A DNA stretch of 6,511 bases, from assembly GCA_964415185.1 (NCBI GenBank), contig CAYPZI010000153.1, positions 1 to 6,511 of the forward strand, in the 5' to 3' direction. Both the position numbers and the translations under genes were made by a program. The DNA comes from CAYVBJ01 sp964415185 (GTDB lineage: Bacteria > Bacteroidota > Rhodothermia > Balneolales > Balneolaceae). Under the pieces are notes generated by a model that had not been told where the DNA came from, ran no database searches, and was given only the letters and a program-made list of their open reading frames with translations. This document shows, one piece after another, positions 1 through 6,511 of the stretch. Every line of letters starts with the position of its first letter. Positions within the stretch are counted from its first letter, which is position 1.

Positions 1-167
1 TCCGCGCTTCAGACAATCAGCGAAATCCATAAATCCGATTAATCCGTGATTCTAACCACTCTTCACCGGCAATCTTCATCCGGCAAGAAAACATTTAGCC
101 ATCTATCTCAAATCGCCTTATTTTAAACACGGATTAAAATTTAAAACCACATAATTTTTTTATTTAC
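1..167. other. Intergenic leader of gltX with degenerate AATCCG-type repeats
   Basis: No open reading frame is supported here. Positions 15-51 contain four AATC-headed units starting at 15, 24, 32 and 41, so the spacing is 8-9 bp; the last three read AATCC. Downstream of this the sequence becomes AT-rich up to the gltX start, with a T7 run just before the ATG and no purine-rich ribosome-binding site. I see no confident promoter. The repeat resembles short degenerate intergenic repeats I associate with Bacteroidota genomes, but that is recollection, not a match. Confidence 0.5.
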
Positions 168-1661
168 ATGAATAGCACCGTCAGGGTACGATTTGCCCCC
201 TCACCTACCGGATTTCTGCATGTCGGCGGACTCCGGACCGCACTTTATAATTATCTTTTTGTCCGCAGCAAACAGGACGGGAAATTTATCCTCCGAATTG
301 AAGATACCGACCGGTCCCGGTATGTTGAAGGAGCTGAAGAGGATATCATCAGGGCCCTGAACTGGTGTGGAATTGAAATTGATGAAGGCCCCGGCAAAGG
401 CGGTGAGTATGGCCCCTATCGTCAAAGCGAAAGAAAGGAGGTTTATCACAAATATGCATCCGGATTGATTGAGTCGGGCCATGCCTACTATGCCTTCGAC
501 ACGACCGGCGAGTTGGATCATATGCGGGAAAGGCTTCAAAAATCGGGAAATCCTTCGCCAAAATATGATGCCATTACACGTCAGTCGATGAAAAACAGCC
601 TCACATTGCCGAAAGACGAAGTTGAGGAAAGACTTGAACGGGGTGATGAATATGTAGTTCGTTTAAAAGTTCCTCGAAGGGAGACCGTACGGTTTGAAGA
701 TGAAATCCGTGGTTTTGTCTCATTCGAAACCAAGGGCCTTGATGACCAGGTTCTGCTAAAATCAGACGGAATGCCAACCTATCACCTTGCAAACGTGGTG
801 GACGATCACCTGATGAAAATTACCCACGTGATCCGGGGTGAGGAGTGGCTCAGCAGTACGCCCAAACACCAGTTGCTCTATCAATATTTCGGATGGAAAC
901 CGCCGACAATGGCTCATTTGCCTCTCATTATGTCACCAAGCGGCGGCAAGCTATCCAAAAGAAAAGCCGAAGAGGAAGGAATTCCTGTTAATACAAGGGA
1001 CTATATTAAACAGCATTTCGAGCCGGAAGCCCTTGTTAACTTTTTAGCCTATCTTGGATGGAGTCCAGGTGATGACAGTGAAATCCACTCGCTTGAAGAG
1101 CTTAGCAAACTTTTTTCACTCGACAGGGTCAGCAAAGGCGGCGCGGTGTTCAATTACAAAAAGCTGATCTGGTATAACGAGCACTATCTGCGGGAAAAAC
1201 CGGATGAAGAGATTGCAGAAACAGTGTCTGAACTTGCGAAAGAATCCGGAATTGAAATACCTGACAGAAATTATCTTGAAAAAGCGATTTCACTTCTGAA
1301 AGATCGTGTCAGCAAGGTGGATGAATTCCTTTCATACGGTTCCTTCTTCTTTAAAGAACCCGAAAAATATGATGAAAATGCACTTAAAAAATGGAAGGAC
1401 GACAGCCCGGTGCTTGTATCTGCATACCGCGATAATATCAGCGCACTGCCTGAGTCAGAATTTGAAGCTGCAAACCTGAAATCACTGCTCGAAAAGACCA
1501 TTGAAGAAAAAGATGTCGGGTTTGGTAAGCTCATGATGCCTCTGCGAATCGCCGTTACCGGACTGGGCTTCGGCCCCGACCTCTTTCAGACTATGGAACT
1601 GCTCGGCAAAGAAAAAGTGGTCGCACGAATTCAAAAAGCTCTCGAAGAATTGGGATCATAA
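168..1661 (+). CDS. gltX: Glutamyl-tRNA synthetase (class I)
   Basis: This enzyme charges tRNA-Glu with glutamate using ATP, in the cytoplasm, for protein synthesis. The protein is 497 residues, normal for bacterial GluRS. The N-terminal Rossmann catalytic domain opens with the family signature FAPSPTGFLHVGG (residues 9-21), where HVGG is the HIGH-type ATP motif. It continues with RIEDTDRSR (43-51) and a DDQVLLKSDGMPTYH block (192-206), and the KMSKS-type loop is KLSKRK (261-266). The C-terminal alpha-helical anticodon-binding region follows (about 330-497). The usual zinc-binding cysteines of some GluRSs are absent: the corresponding stretch around 107-120 has none, and the only Cys is C67, so this is a zinc-free type. 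The ATG at 168 puts the signature at the usual distance from the N-terminus. No Shine-Dalgarno is visible. Whether it also mischarges tRNA-Gln (non-discriminating type) cannot be told from this window. Confidence 0.98.
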   Translation: MNSTVRVRFAPSPTGFLHVGGLRTALYNYLFVRSKQDGKFILRIEDTDRSRYVEGAEEDIIRALNWCGIEIDEGPGKGGEYGPYRQSERKEVYHKYASGLIESGHAYYAFDTTGELDHMRERLQKSGNPSPKYDAITRQSMKNSLTLPKDEVEERLERGDEYVVRLKVPRRETVRFEDEIRGFVSFETKGLDDQVLLKSDGMPTYHLANVVDDHLMKITHVIRGEEWLSSTPKHQLLYQYFGWKPPTMAHLPLIMSPSGGKLSKRKAEEEGIPVNTRDYIKQHFEPEALVNFLAYLGWSPGDDSEIHSLEELSKLFSLDRVSKGGAVFNYKKLIWYNEHYLREKPDEEIAETVSELAKESGIEIPDRNYLEKAISLLKDRVSKVDEFLSYGSFFFKEPEKYDENALKKWKDDSPVLVSAYRDNISALPESEFEAANLKSLLEKTIEEKDVGFGKLMMPLRIAVTGLGFGPDLFQTMELLGKEKVVARIQKALEELGS

Positions 1662-1863
1662 TTTTAAATATACATTATATCTGTCAAACAAAGCGGCCTG
1701 GATTTTTACCGGATTCATAGGTTCGTTGTTTGTGGTTCGTGGTTCGCTGACTCCTGCCTCCTGTTCCAAAAAATTCCTTTTCATTTTTTTACTTTTTTAT
1801 ATCCGATTTCTTTGGATACTTACGTTCTTACAACAAATCAGATATTATCAACTTTAAAATTAT
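1662..1863. other. Intergenic region between gltX and the M14 pair
   Basis: No coding sequence is supported here. After the gltX stop there is no convincing GC-rich hairpin with a T tract. The middle holds the 7 bp tandem repeat listed separately. The right part is T-rich (about 1768-1800), then has a short 5 bp inverted repeat TATCC/GGATA (1800-1804 and 1814-1818), then an AT-rich leader running to the ATG at 1864. A promoter for the M14 pair must lie here if the pair is transcribed separately from gltX, but I cannot place one with confidence. Confidence 0.45.
1720..1763. repeat. 7 bp tandem repeat (GGTTCGT) followed by a CTCCTG doublet
   Basis: Four consecutive 7 bp units are visible: GGTTCGT (1720-1726), TGTTTGT (1727-1733), GGTTCGT (1734-1740) and GGTTCGC (1741-1747). 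A second motif, CTCCTG, then occurs at 1751-1756 and 1758-1763, also with a 7 bp period. The region is non-coding. Its function is unknown; heptamer repeats of this kind typically arise by replication slippage or spread as interspersed elements. Confidence 0.7.
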
Positions 1864-3495
1864 ATGAGATCATTCTTATTGAAGACGGCCTCCCTCCTGC
1901 TTATCCTTGCCCTGATTTATCCGTTAAAGGTAAATGCACAACAGCAATACAGAAATCACGAACAAGTATCAGAAAGGCTTAATGAACTTGCAAATTCATA
2001 CCAGGAATACGCATCGCTTTCATCCATTGCTAAATCTCCCGGCAATAGAGATATCTGGAAACTCACGATTGGCTCCGGAAATATTGAAAACAAACCGGCC
2101 CTCGCAATTATTGCCGGAGCAGATGGCTCGCATATCCTTGGAATTGATCTTGCCGTAAAGACGGCTGAACATCTGCTTGAAAATTCAGCAGACGATGAGA
2201 CTCGCCGGCTTCTAAATCAGCATGTGTTTTACATTTTTCCAAACATAAACCCTGATGCCTCCGAACAATTTTTTTCGGAAATGAAATACGAAAGAACTGT
2301 CAACGGTAAAGATACAGACTTTGACCGTGACGGACGAATCTCGGAGGACCCATTTAACGACCTGAACGGAGACGGACTCATTTCCATGATGCGGGTTGAA
2401 GATCCGACCGGTAAATGGAGAGCTTTGGAAGATGACCCAAGAGTTATGGTCAAAGCTGATATCCTGAAAGGAGAAAAGGGAATGTTTCATCTTTTTACGG
2501 AAGGTAAGGATGAAGACCTGGACGGTGAATTTAATGAAGACCCGTCAGGTGGTGTGAATATCAATAAAAATTTTACTTACCAATACCCTGCCTTCGAACG
2601 AGGTGCGGGGGAACATCCTGTATCGGAAAATGAAAACAGGGCACTACTCGATTTTCTATACGAGGCCTTTAATGTGTATGCAGTCGTTACATTCGGCCAT
2701 ACCAATAACCTGACTGATCCCTGGAAGTTCAACCGTCAGGCAGTTTCAAAAAGGGTTATTTCGGGGCCTCTTGAAAATGATGCTGAAATCATGGCACTTG
2801 TCACGGATGAGTACAAAAAATTTGTCTCCGATAAAAATGCTCCAAATTATAAACTGCAAAAAGGCGGGATCGTTGAGTGGGGATACTTTCATTATGCCAG
2901 GCCCAGTTTTGGAACCCCGGCATGGTGGATACCGCCACCCGATTCAGGTAAAACAGATGAGAACGCCGAGATGGCTTTCCTGAATTGGGCTGAGGGCTAC
3001 GGTGTCGAAACCGCGTTTATAGACTGGCAGGAAGTTGACCATCCCGATTTTCCGGACCACAAAACGGAAGTCGGCGGCATTCCTCCGTTTGCCATGACGA
3101 CCCCGCCATACGAAATGGTTGATTCAATCTCGATGGCACATAACAAATTTATAATGCGTCTCACTGAAATGCGTCCTGAGCTTACATTTGAAAATGTAAA
3201 GATTGAAAACGCCGGACGAAACCTGACGCGGATCACACTTGATCTGCACAACCGCGGTATTTTGCCCACATCTACAGAACTCGGACAGAGAACCAAGTGG
3301 GTCAGGCCGGTTAACGTACACCTTGAAGCAGGCGGCTCTCTCGAAGTTGTAAGCGGAAAACGTGTATTTCAGATCGACCGGATTGAAGGTGATTCATCAG
3401 AAAAAATCTCATGGCTGATCCGGGGAAAAGGCTCAATTAAAATAACGGCAGGCACACCGGCTGCAGGCTTCGCAGAATTAGAACAGGACATTTGA
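1864..3495 (+). CDS. Secreted M14-family peptidase-like protein lacking the zinc-binding HxxE motif
   Basis: This 543-residue protein has a Sec signal peptide (residues 1-25, basic start, Leu-rich core, likely cleavage after VNA). The M14 carboxypeptidase fold follows (about 30-430): an N-terminal GNRDIWKLTIG segment (60-70), NPD (129-131), and a C-terminal beta-rich domain (about 440-543) homologous to that of the next gene. Asp-rich EF-hand-like loops occur at 152-157, 166-171 and 216-221. Aligned with its neighbour, the site that should read HxxE is GADGSH (85-90), so the first His and the Glu ligand are gone. The third ligand survives as H279 (FGHTNN). The Asn-Arg substrate pair is N234-K235. 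The catalytic Glu region (FGTPAWW, 349-355) has no acidic residue between E338 and D360. It is probably a non-catalytic or functionally altered paralogue. H90 and D95 could form a different metal site. There is no Shine-Dalgarno. It is likely the first gene of a two-gene operon. Confidence 0.88.
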   Translation: MRSFLLKTASLLLILALIYPLKVNAQQQYRNHEQVSERLNELANSYQEYASLSSIAKSPGNRDIWKLTIGSGNIENKPALAIIAGADGSHILGIDLAVKTAEHLLENSADDETRRLLNQHVFYIFPNINPDASEQFFSEMKYERTVNGKDTDFDRDGRISEDPFNDLNGDGLISMMRVEDPTGKWRALEDDPRVMVKADILKGEKGMFHLFTEGKDEDLDGEFNEDPSGGVNINKNFTYQYPAFERGAGEHPVSENENRALLDFLYEAFNVYAVVTFGHTNNLTDPWKFNRQAVSKRVISGPLENDAEIMALVTDEYKKFVSDKNAPNYKLQKGGIVEWGYFHYARPSFGTPAWWIPPPDSGKTDENAEMAFLNWAEGYGVETAFIDWQEVDHPDFPDHKTEVGGIPPFAMTTPPYEMVDSISMAHNKFIMRLTEMRPELTFENVKIENAGRNLTRITLDLHNRGILPTSTELGQRTKWVRPVNVHLEAGGSLEVVSGKRVFQIDRIEGDSSEKISWLIRGKGSIKITAGTPAAGFAELEQDI

Positions 3496-3521
3496 TCAAA
3501 TTTTAAAAACAGACTGAAATT

Positions 3522-5246
3522 ATGTACAAATTATTAATCACTCTATTGCTTCTGATTTTGTTTTCCACAATAGCCGCAGGCCAGGAGAATCGCAACTATT
3601 TCAGGGCACTCGGAACGCCGGAAAATCCGGAAGTAGAGGCAAGCTGGAATCGCTATCTTACCTATGATGGCATTGAGGATTTAAGCAAACGCCTGGCCGA
3701 GGCTCATCCGGGCCTGGTAAAGCTTTCATCCATTGGCAAATCGTACGAGGGCCGCGACCTCTGGATGCTGACTGTCACCAACCACTCCAACAAGCCTCAT
3801 AAAGAGAAGCCCGGCTATTACATTGACGGAAACATCCATTCAAATGAAATACAGGGAACCGAAGTTTCGCTCTACACGGCTTGGTACCTGGCTGAAACAT
3901 ATGATGAAATCGATTTTGTAAAGAATTTGCTTGATTCGCGGGTATTCTACATCGTGCCCTCAATCAATCCGGATGGCAGGGAGCACTATATGAAGCAGCC
4001 GAATACCCCGCATACACCCCGTTCGGGTGTGAAACCGGTAGATAATGATGGCGATGGGCTCGCCAGCGAAGATGAGTTTGATGATCTGAACAATGACAAT
4101 CACATCACTCAGATGAGGCGTAAAAACCCGCGCGGACGTTGGAAAATCGATCCTGATAATCCCCGAAGAATGATCAGGGCCGAAACGGATGAGTTCGGTG
4201 ATTATGACATGCTTGGCTGGGAAGGAATCGACAGGGATGGCGACGGCCGTATTAATGAAGACCGAACCGGATTTTACGATCCGAACCGCGACTGGGGCTG
4301 GAACTGGCAGCCGGATTATATCCAGGGCGGTGCATATAAGTACCCGTTTTCATTACCTGAAAACCGTGCAGTTGCCGATTTTGTAATGCAGCATCCGAAT
4401 ATCGCAGGTGCACAATCATATCACAATACAGGCGGTATGCTTTTGAGGGGGCCGGGTGCCGCAGAAGATGCCGGAACCTATAACAGAACGGATGAAGCCG
4501 TTTACGACTTTTTAGGAAAAATCGGGGATGAGATGATGCCTGGTTATCGATATATGGTGGTTCATAAAGACTTATATACTGTTTTTGGAGGGGAACTCGA
4601 CTGGTTTTACGGCGGACGCGGTATTTTTACTTTCACCAATGAACTTTATACTTCCTACATGATGTATATGCGAAATGCCGATCAGTCAGATCAATATACA
4701 TTCGATGAACGCCTACTGTTTAACGATGCCTGGTTGGAGTGGGAAACATATGACCATCCGCAGTTTGGCGAAGTTGAGATCGGTGGATTTAAGAAAAATT
4801 TTGGAAGGGCCAATCCCGGGTTTTTGCTTGAAAGTGATGCCCATAGAAATATGGCCTTTACTATCTTTCACGCTTTTCACCTGCCTGAATTGGGCATCGG
4901 CGATGCTGATATCAGGGATCTTGGTAATGGCCTTTCAGAAATTACCGTTGCTATAACCAATGACAGGGTGATTCCGACCCATGCAAGCCACGATCTTAAT
5001 AATAAAATTTCACCGCCGAACTATGTTTCCATTGACGGTGTAAATGTGGAAGCAGGGATGATCATTGAAAATGTTGATTTCAACGTCACTACCGAACAGA
5101 AAACCGAAGCGGGCAGGCTGCGTGTATCCAATATTCCCGGCATGGATGAGGTAAAAGTCCGCTGGATTGTTAGAGGCAGCGGAAGGTTTACCGTTACTGT
5201 TGAAAGTCAAAAAGGCGGAAAGATTTCAAAACAGTTCAGTTTTTAG
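3522..5246 (+). CDS. Secreted M14-family zinc carboxypeptidase, active site intact
   Basis: This is a predicted exported metallopeptidase of 574 residues that would remove C-terminal residues from peptides or act on cell-wall peptides; its substrate is unknown. The signal peptide is residues 1-20 (Lys then a Leu/Ile core, ending IAAG before QEN), with no lipobox Cys. The M14 domain (about 42-450) shows every expected landmark: GRDLWMLTV (77-85), zinc ligands H106 and E109 in HSNE, NPDG (149-152), N255-R256 in DPNRDW for substrate carboxylate binding, third zinc ligand H301 in SYHNTGG, Y352 in the position of the catalytic-site Tyr (followed by GGELDW), and catalytic E374 in FTFTNELY. Asp-rich calcium-like loops sit at 174-179, 188-193 and 237-242. 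A beta-rich C-terminal domain (about 460-574) probably serves folding or binding. It begins 26 bp after the upstream paralogue and is probably co-transcribed with it. No Shine-Dalgarno is visible. Confidence 0.95.
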   Translation: MYKLLITLLLLILFSTIAAGQENRNYFRALGTPENPEVEASWNRYLTYDGIEDLSKRLAEAHPGLVKLSSIGKSYEGRDLWMLTVTNHSNKPHKEKPGYYIDGNIHSNEIQGTEVSLYTAWYLAETYDEIDFVKNLLDSRVFYIVPSINPDGREHYMKQPNTPHTPRSGVKPVDNDGDGLASEDEFDDLNNDNHITQMRRKNPRGRWKIDPDNPRRMIRAETDEFGDYDMLGWEGIDRDGDGRINEDRTGFYDPNRDWGWNWQPDYIQGGAYKYPFSLPENRAVADFVMQHPNIAGAQSYHNTGGMLLRGPGAAEDAGTYNRTDEAVYDFLGKIGDEMMPGYRYMVVHKDLYTVFGGELDWFYGGRGIFTFTNELYTSYMMYMRNADQSDQYTFDERLLFNDAWLEWETYDHPQFGEVEIGGFKKNFGRANPGFLLESDAHRNMAFTIFHAFHLPELGIGDADIRDLGNGLSEITVAITNDRVIPTHASHDLNNKISPPNYVSIDGVNVEAGMIIENVDFNVTTEQKTEAGRLRVSNIPGMDEVKVRWIVRGSGRFTVTVESQKGGKISKQFSF

Positions 5247-5252
5247 TATTCA

Positions 5253-5292
5253 AAATCTGTTATTAGGTTTCTTTACACATTATTTTTTTTTT
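5253..5292 (+). terminator. Possible weak terminator after the M14 pair
   Basis: A weak 6 bp stem AAATCT/AGGTTT (5253-5258 and 5265-5270, one G-U pair as RNA, 6 nt loop) is followed after 12 nt by a run of ten T residues (5283-5292). The stem is AT-rich and the spacing to the T run is longer than in a standard intrinsic terminator, so this is only a candidate. It starts 7 nt after the stop of the second M14 gene. Confidence 0.2.
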
Positions 5293-5344
5293 AGTATTAT
5301 TTAACTATTGTTTTATCATGTTTAATACAACGATTCAGCGAAGA

Positions 5345-5371
5345 AAGTCATCGGATCGTGCCCGATGACTT
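5345..5371. promoter_or_regulatory. Perfect 10 bp inverted repeat (hairpin), terminator or operator-like
   Basis: The arms AAGTCATCGG (5345-5354) and CCGATGACTT (5362-5371) are exact reverse complements around a 7 nt loop. The hairpin lies 98 nt after the second M14 stop and 52 nt before the small repeat-protein start. On the plus strand it is not followed by a T run. Read on the minus strand it is followed by a short pyrimidine-rich stretch (TTTCTTC, partly overlapping the arm). It could be a factor-assisted or bidirectional terminator, or a palindromic protein-binding site controlling the small gene. A TTGACA hexamer (5388-5393) follows it, but I see no well-placed matching -10 element. Confidence 0.5.
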
Positions 5372-5423
5372 ATCCGGCATTTAATCATTGACATAATACT
5401 ATATACTAACTCAATTATATGCT

Positions 5424-5669
5424 ATGGCAAATTCATGGTATGAAAAAAATAGAGAAAAGATTCTCAGTGAAAAAAAAAGATTGTACCGGGAAAACAAAGA
5501 GTTCAGGGAAAAAGCAAAAAAAAGATACAGGGACCGATACCGTAACGATCCCGACTACAGAGCAAAAACTTTACAAAGAGCCAAAGATCGTTATCACGAA
5601 GATGAAGAGTACAGAAAAGCAACGATCGAGCGTGCGAGAAAGCGTAATGAAAATTCAAAGCCTGAATAG
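5424..5669 (+). CDS. Small highly charged protein of 18-residue helical repeats
   Basis: I do not recognise a named family for this 81-residue protein. It is almost entirely Arg, Lys, Glu, Asp and Tyr. Three exact-length 18-residue units follow each other: Y21-R38, Y39-R56 and Y57-R74. They share Y at unit position 1, an acidic/Asn stretch at 3-6, aromatic-R at 7-8 (FR, YR, YR), and basic residues at 14 and 18. A shorter, divergent first unit covers about Y6-L20. Eighteen residues equal five alpha-helical turns, so a long straight helix with a Tyr/Arg stripe is likely. Similar Tyr-Arg repeats occur beside HNH or GIY-YIG nuclease domains in phage-type proteins, but no nuclease domain is present here. 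Nucleic-acid binding is a guess from the charge. The ATG at 5424 is chosen because it starts the repeat-bearing frame; there is no Shine-Dalgarno. Its stop is 2 bp from the stop of the convergent MFS gene. Confidence 0.75.
   Translation: MANSWYEKNREKILSEKKRLYRENKEFREKAKKRYRDRYRNDPDYRAKTLQRAKDRYHEDEEYRKATIERARKRNENSKPE
5484..5645 (+). repeat. Three tandem 54 bp coding repeats
   Basis: Units at 5484-5537, 5538-5591 and 5592-5645 encode the three 18-residue repeats of the small protein. The repeats are clear at protein level and diverged at nucleotide level, which indicates an old duplication kept by selection on the protein. Confidence 0.7.
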
Positions 5670-5671
5670 GT

Positions 5672-6511
5672 TCAGGGTTGAATCAGCCCGGCAGCAACTT
5701 TTTTTGGAGAAGCACCTTTCGTTTTAAGCAGGTAAACAATTAAAGACCCAAAGAGTACGGCGTATAATGTTGAGAATTGAAACAGTACGGTAAGTGAAAA
5801 CATTTCACTGAAATAGCCTATCACATTTGCGCTGAATCCGAAACCAAGCTGTAAAGCTGCAACCATGAAGCCCGAAACAACGGCAGCGTGTTCGGGAAAC
5901 TCGTCAGTAGATGTACTGACCGACTGCGGAAAGAGGAATGAAATGGCCAATCCGCCTATAGCCATAGACGCAAGATAGAGAATTTCCGTATCTGCAACAG
6001 GCATCAGAAAATAGATAACGGCAAGAATAAAAGGTGTAGCCATAAACAACATCCCGGTTGAAAATCTAAGTGCAATCATAGCAAAAAGAACCCTGCCGAG
6101 TGCCACAAATCCCCAGAAAAGTGACAGCCCGAATGATGCTTTAGCAACCGACAGCCCCCCTTCCTTTTCCAGAAACACCGCACCCCAGCTTCCGAACGTG
6201 GCTTCGCAGGCACCATAAAAGAAAACTGCCACAACATATAACCACAATCGCCTGGGCACCCTGAACTTTATTTTAGCTTCCGTTTCATCTTTTAAACTCT
6301 CTTTCAAATGCAATGGGAGTGCAAAAGTAAAAAGCAAGAGCAACAAAAGAATTACTGATGCAAAAAAGGGAGCGCCCCACCAAAATGAAAAACCTGCAAA
6401 AAGGCTTATTAACAGCGGCGATGCAGCCGTACCAACGCCCAGAAAAAAATGAAGGGCCGTAACTGCCGATGACTCTTTCCCTTCAAAAAGCTGGTAAGCA
6501 AAAGGATTTAA
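5672..6511 (-). CDS. MFS transporter, 5' end beyond the window
   Basis: The reading frame is open from the stop (TGA on the minus strand, at 5672-5674) to the window edge, giving 279 residues of the C-terminal part. The initiator is outside the window: the TTG at 6344-6346 that could be read as a start is internal, because the frame continues upstream for 55 more codons with membrane-type sequence. The visible part starts with LNPFAYQLFEGKES, then a helix with HFFLGVGTAASPLL (residues 21-34), typical of helix 5 in sugar-type MFS carriers. Another helix follows (about 46-68), then a charged cytoplasmic loop (about 70-86), then six hydrophobic helices. This fits helices 5-12 of a 12-helix carrier. 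The basic tail reads LKTKGASPKK. The substrate cannot be assigned; the HFFxGVG pattern is reminiscent of the fucose/glucose-type MFS group. It is convergent with the small repeat protein. Confidence 0.88.
   Translation of the reverse strand, partial: LNPFAYQLFEGKESSAVTALHFFLGVGTAASPLLISLFAGFSFWWGAPFFASVILLLLLLFTFALPLHLKESLKDETEAKIKFRVPRRLWLYVVAVFFYGACEATFGSWGAVFLEKEGGLSVAKASFGLSLFWGFVALGRVLFAMIALRFSTGMLFMATPFILAVIYFLMPVADTEILYLASMAIGGLAISFLFPQSVSTSTDEFPEHAAVVSGFMVAALQLGFGFSANVIGYFSEMFSLTVLFQFSTLYAVLFGSLIVYLLKTKGASPKKVAAGLIQP

Noticed and set aside
2110..2140. Sequencing error or frameshift as the cause of the missing HxxE in the first M14 protein
   Set aside because: The flanking residues on both sides align in the same frame with the intact paralogue, and the catalytic Glu region, far away, is altered as well, so a single local error does not explain it.
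2212..2490. Minus-strand open frames within the first M14 gene
   Set aside because: They are shadows of a strongly supported coding sequence and show no domain or signal of their own.
5470..5523. A9 (5470-5478) and A8 (5516-5523) runs as programmed frameshift sites
   Set aside because: They could cause slippage, but the repeat-bearing frame is intact from start to stop and the alternative frame encodes nothing recognisable, so no frameshifted product is supported.
5419..5727. A 102-codon plus-strand frame overlapping the small repeat protein
   Set aside because: It is in a different frame from the 18-residue repeat pattern, is a Lys/Thr/Ser-rich by-product of the A-rich codons, and runs into the 3' end of the MFS gene on the other strand.
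5672..6346. MFS gene as a complete 224-residue protein starting at a TTG codon
   Set aside because: The frame stays open to the window edge and the upstream 55 codons contain a clear MFS helix (HFFLGVG), so the TTG is an internal Leu and the gene is partial.
1..6511. CRISPR array, tRNA or rRNA genes, insertion sequence
   Set aside because: No regularly spaced repeats with unique spacers, no tRNA-like cloverleaf, no rRNA sequence and no transposase were seen.

Overview
The window carries four complete genes and one partial gene from a bacterium of moderate GC content. I infer a member of the Bacteroidota/FCB group, possibly Balneolota- or Rhodothermota-like. The reasons are the AT-rich leaders with no recognisable Shine-Dalgarno sequence before the genes, the secreted M14 peptidases with Asp-rich loops, and the short tandem repeats between genes. 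This placement rests on style and remembered family resemblance, not on a search.

Layout. Positions 1-167 are non-coding and hold a degenerate 8-9 bp AATCCG-type repeat. Positions 168-1661 encode glutamyl-tRNA synthetase (gltX). A 202 bp gap follows, with a 7 bp GGTTCGT tandem repeat. Positions 1864-3495 and 3522-5246 encode two secreted, clearly paralogous M14-family (zinc carboxypeptidase) proteins only 26 bp apart, probably one operon. A 177 bp gap then holds a T10 tract and a perfect 10 bp hairpin. Positions 5424-5669 encode an 81-residue, highly charged protein built of 18-residue repeats. Converging on it, with 2 bp between the stop codons, is a minus-strand MFS transporter whose 5' part runs off the right edge.

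How the genes relate. The two M14 proteins are the most informative part. The downstream one has the full zinc and catalytic set (H106, E109, H301, E374, plus R256 and Y352). The upstream one keeps the fold, the Asp-rich calcium-like loops, the third-ligand His and the C-terminal beta domain, but has lost the HxxE motif and the catalytic Glu. This suggests a peptidase paired with a non-catalytic (or re-purposed) paralogue, both exported. gltX is housekeeping and appears unrelated. The small repeat protein and the MFS transporter have no evident link to the peptidases.
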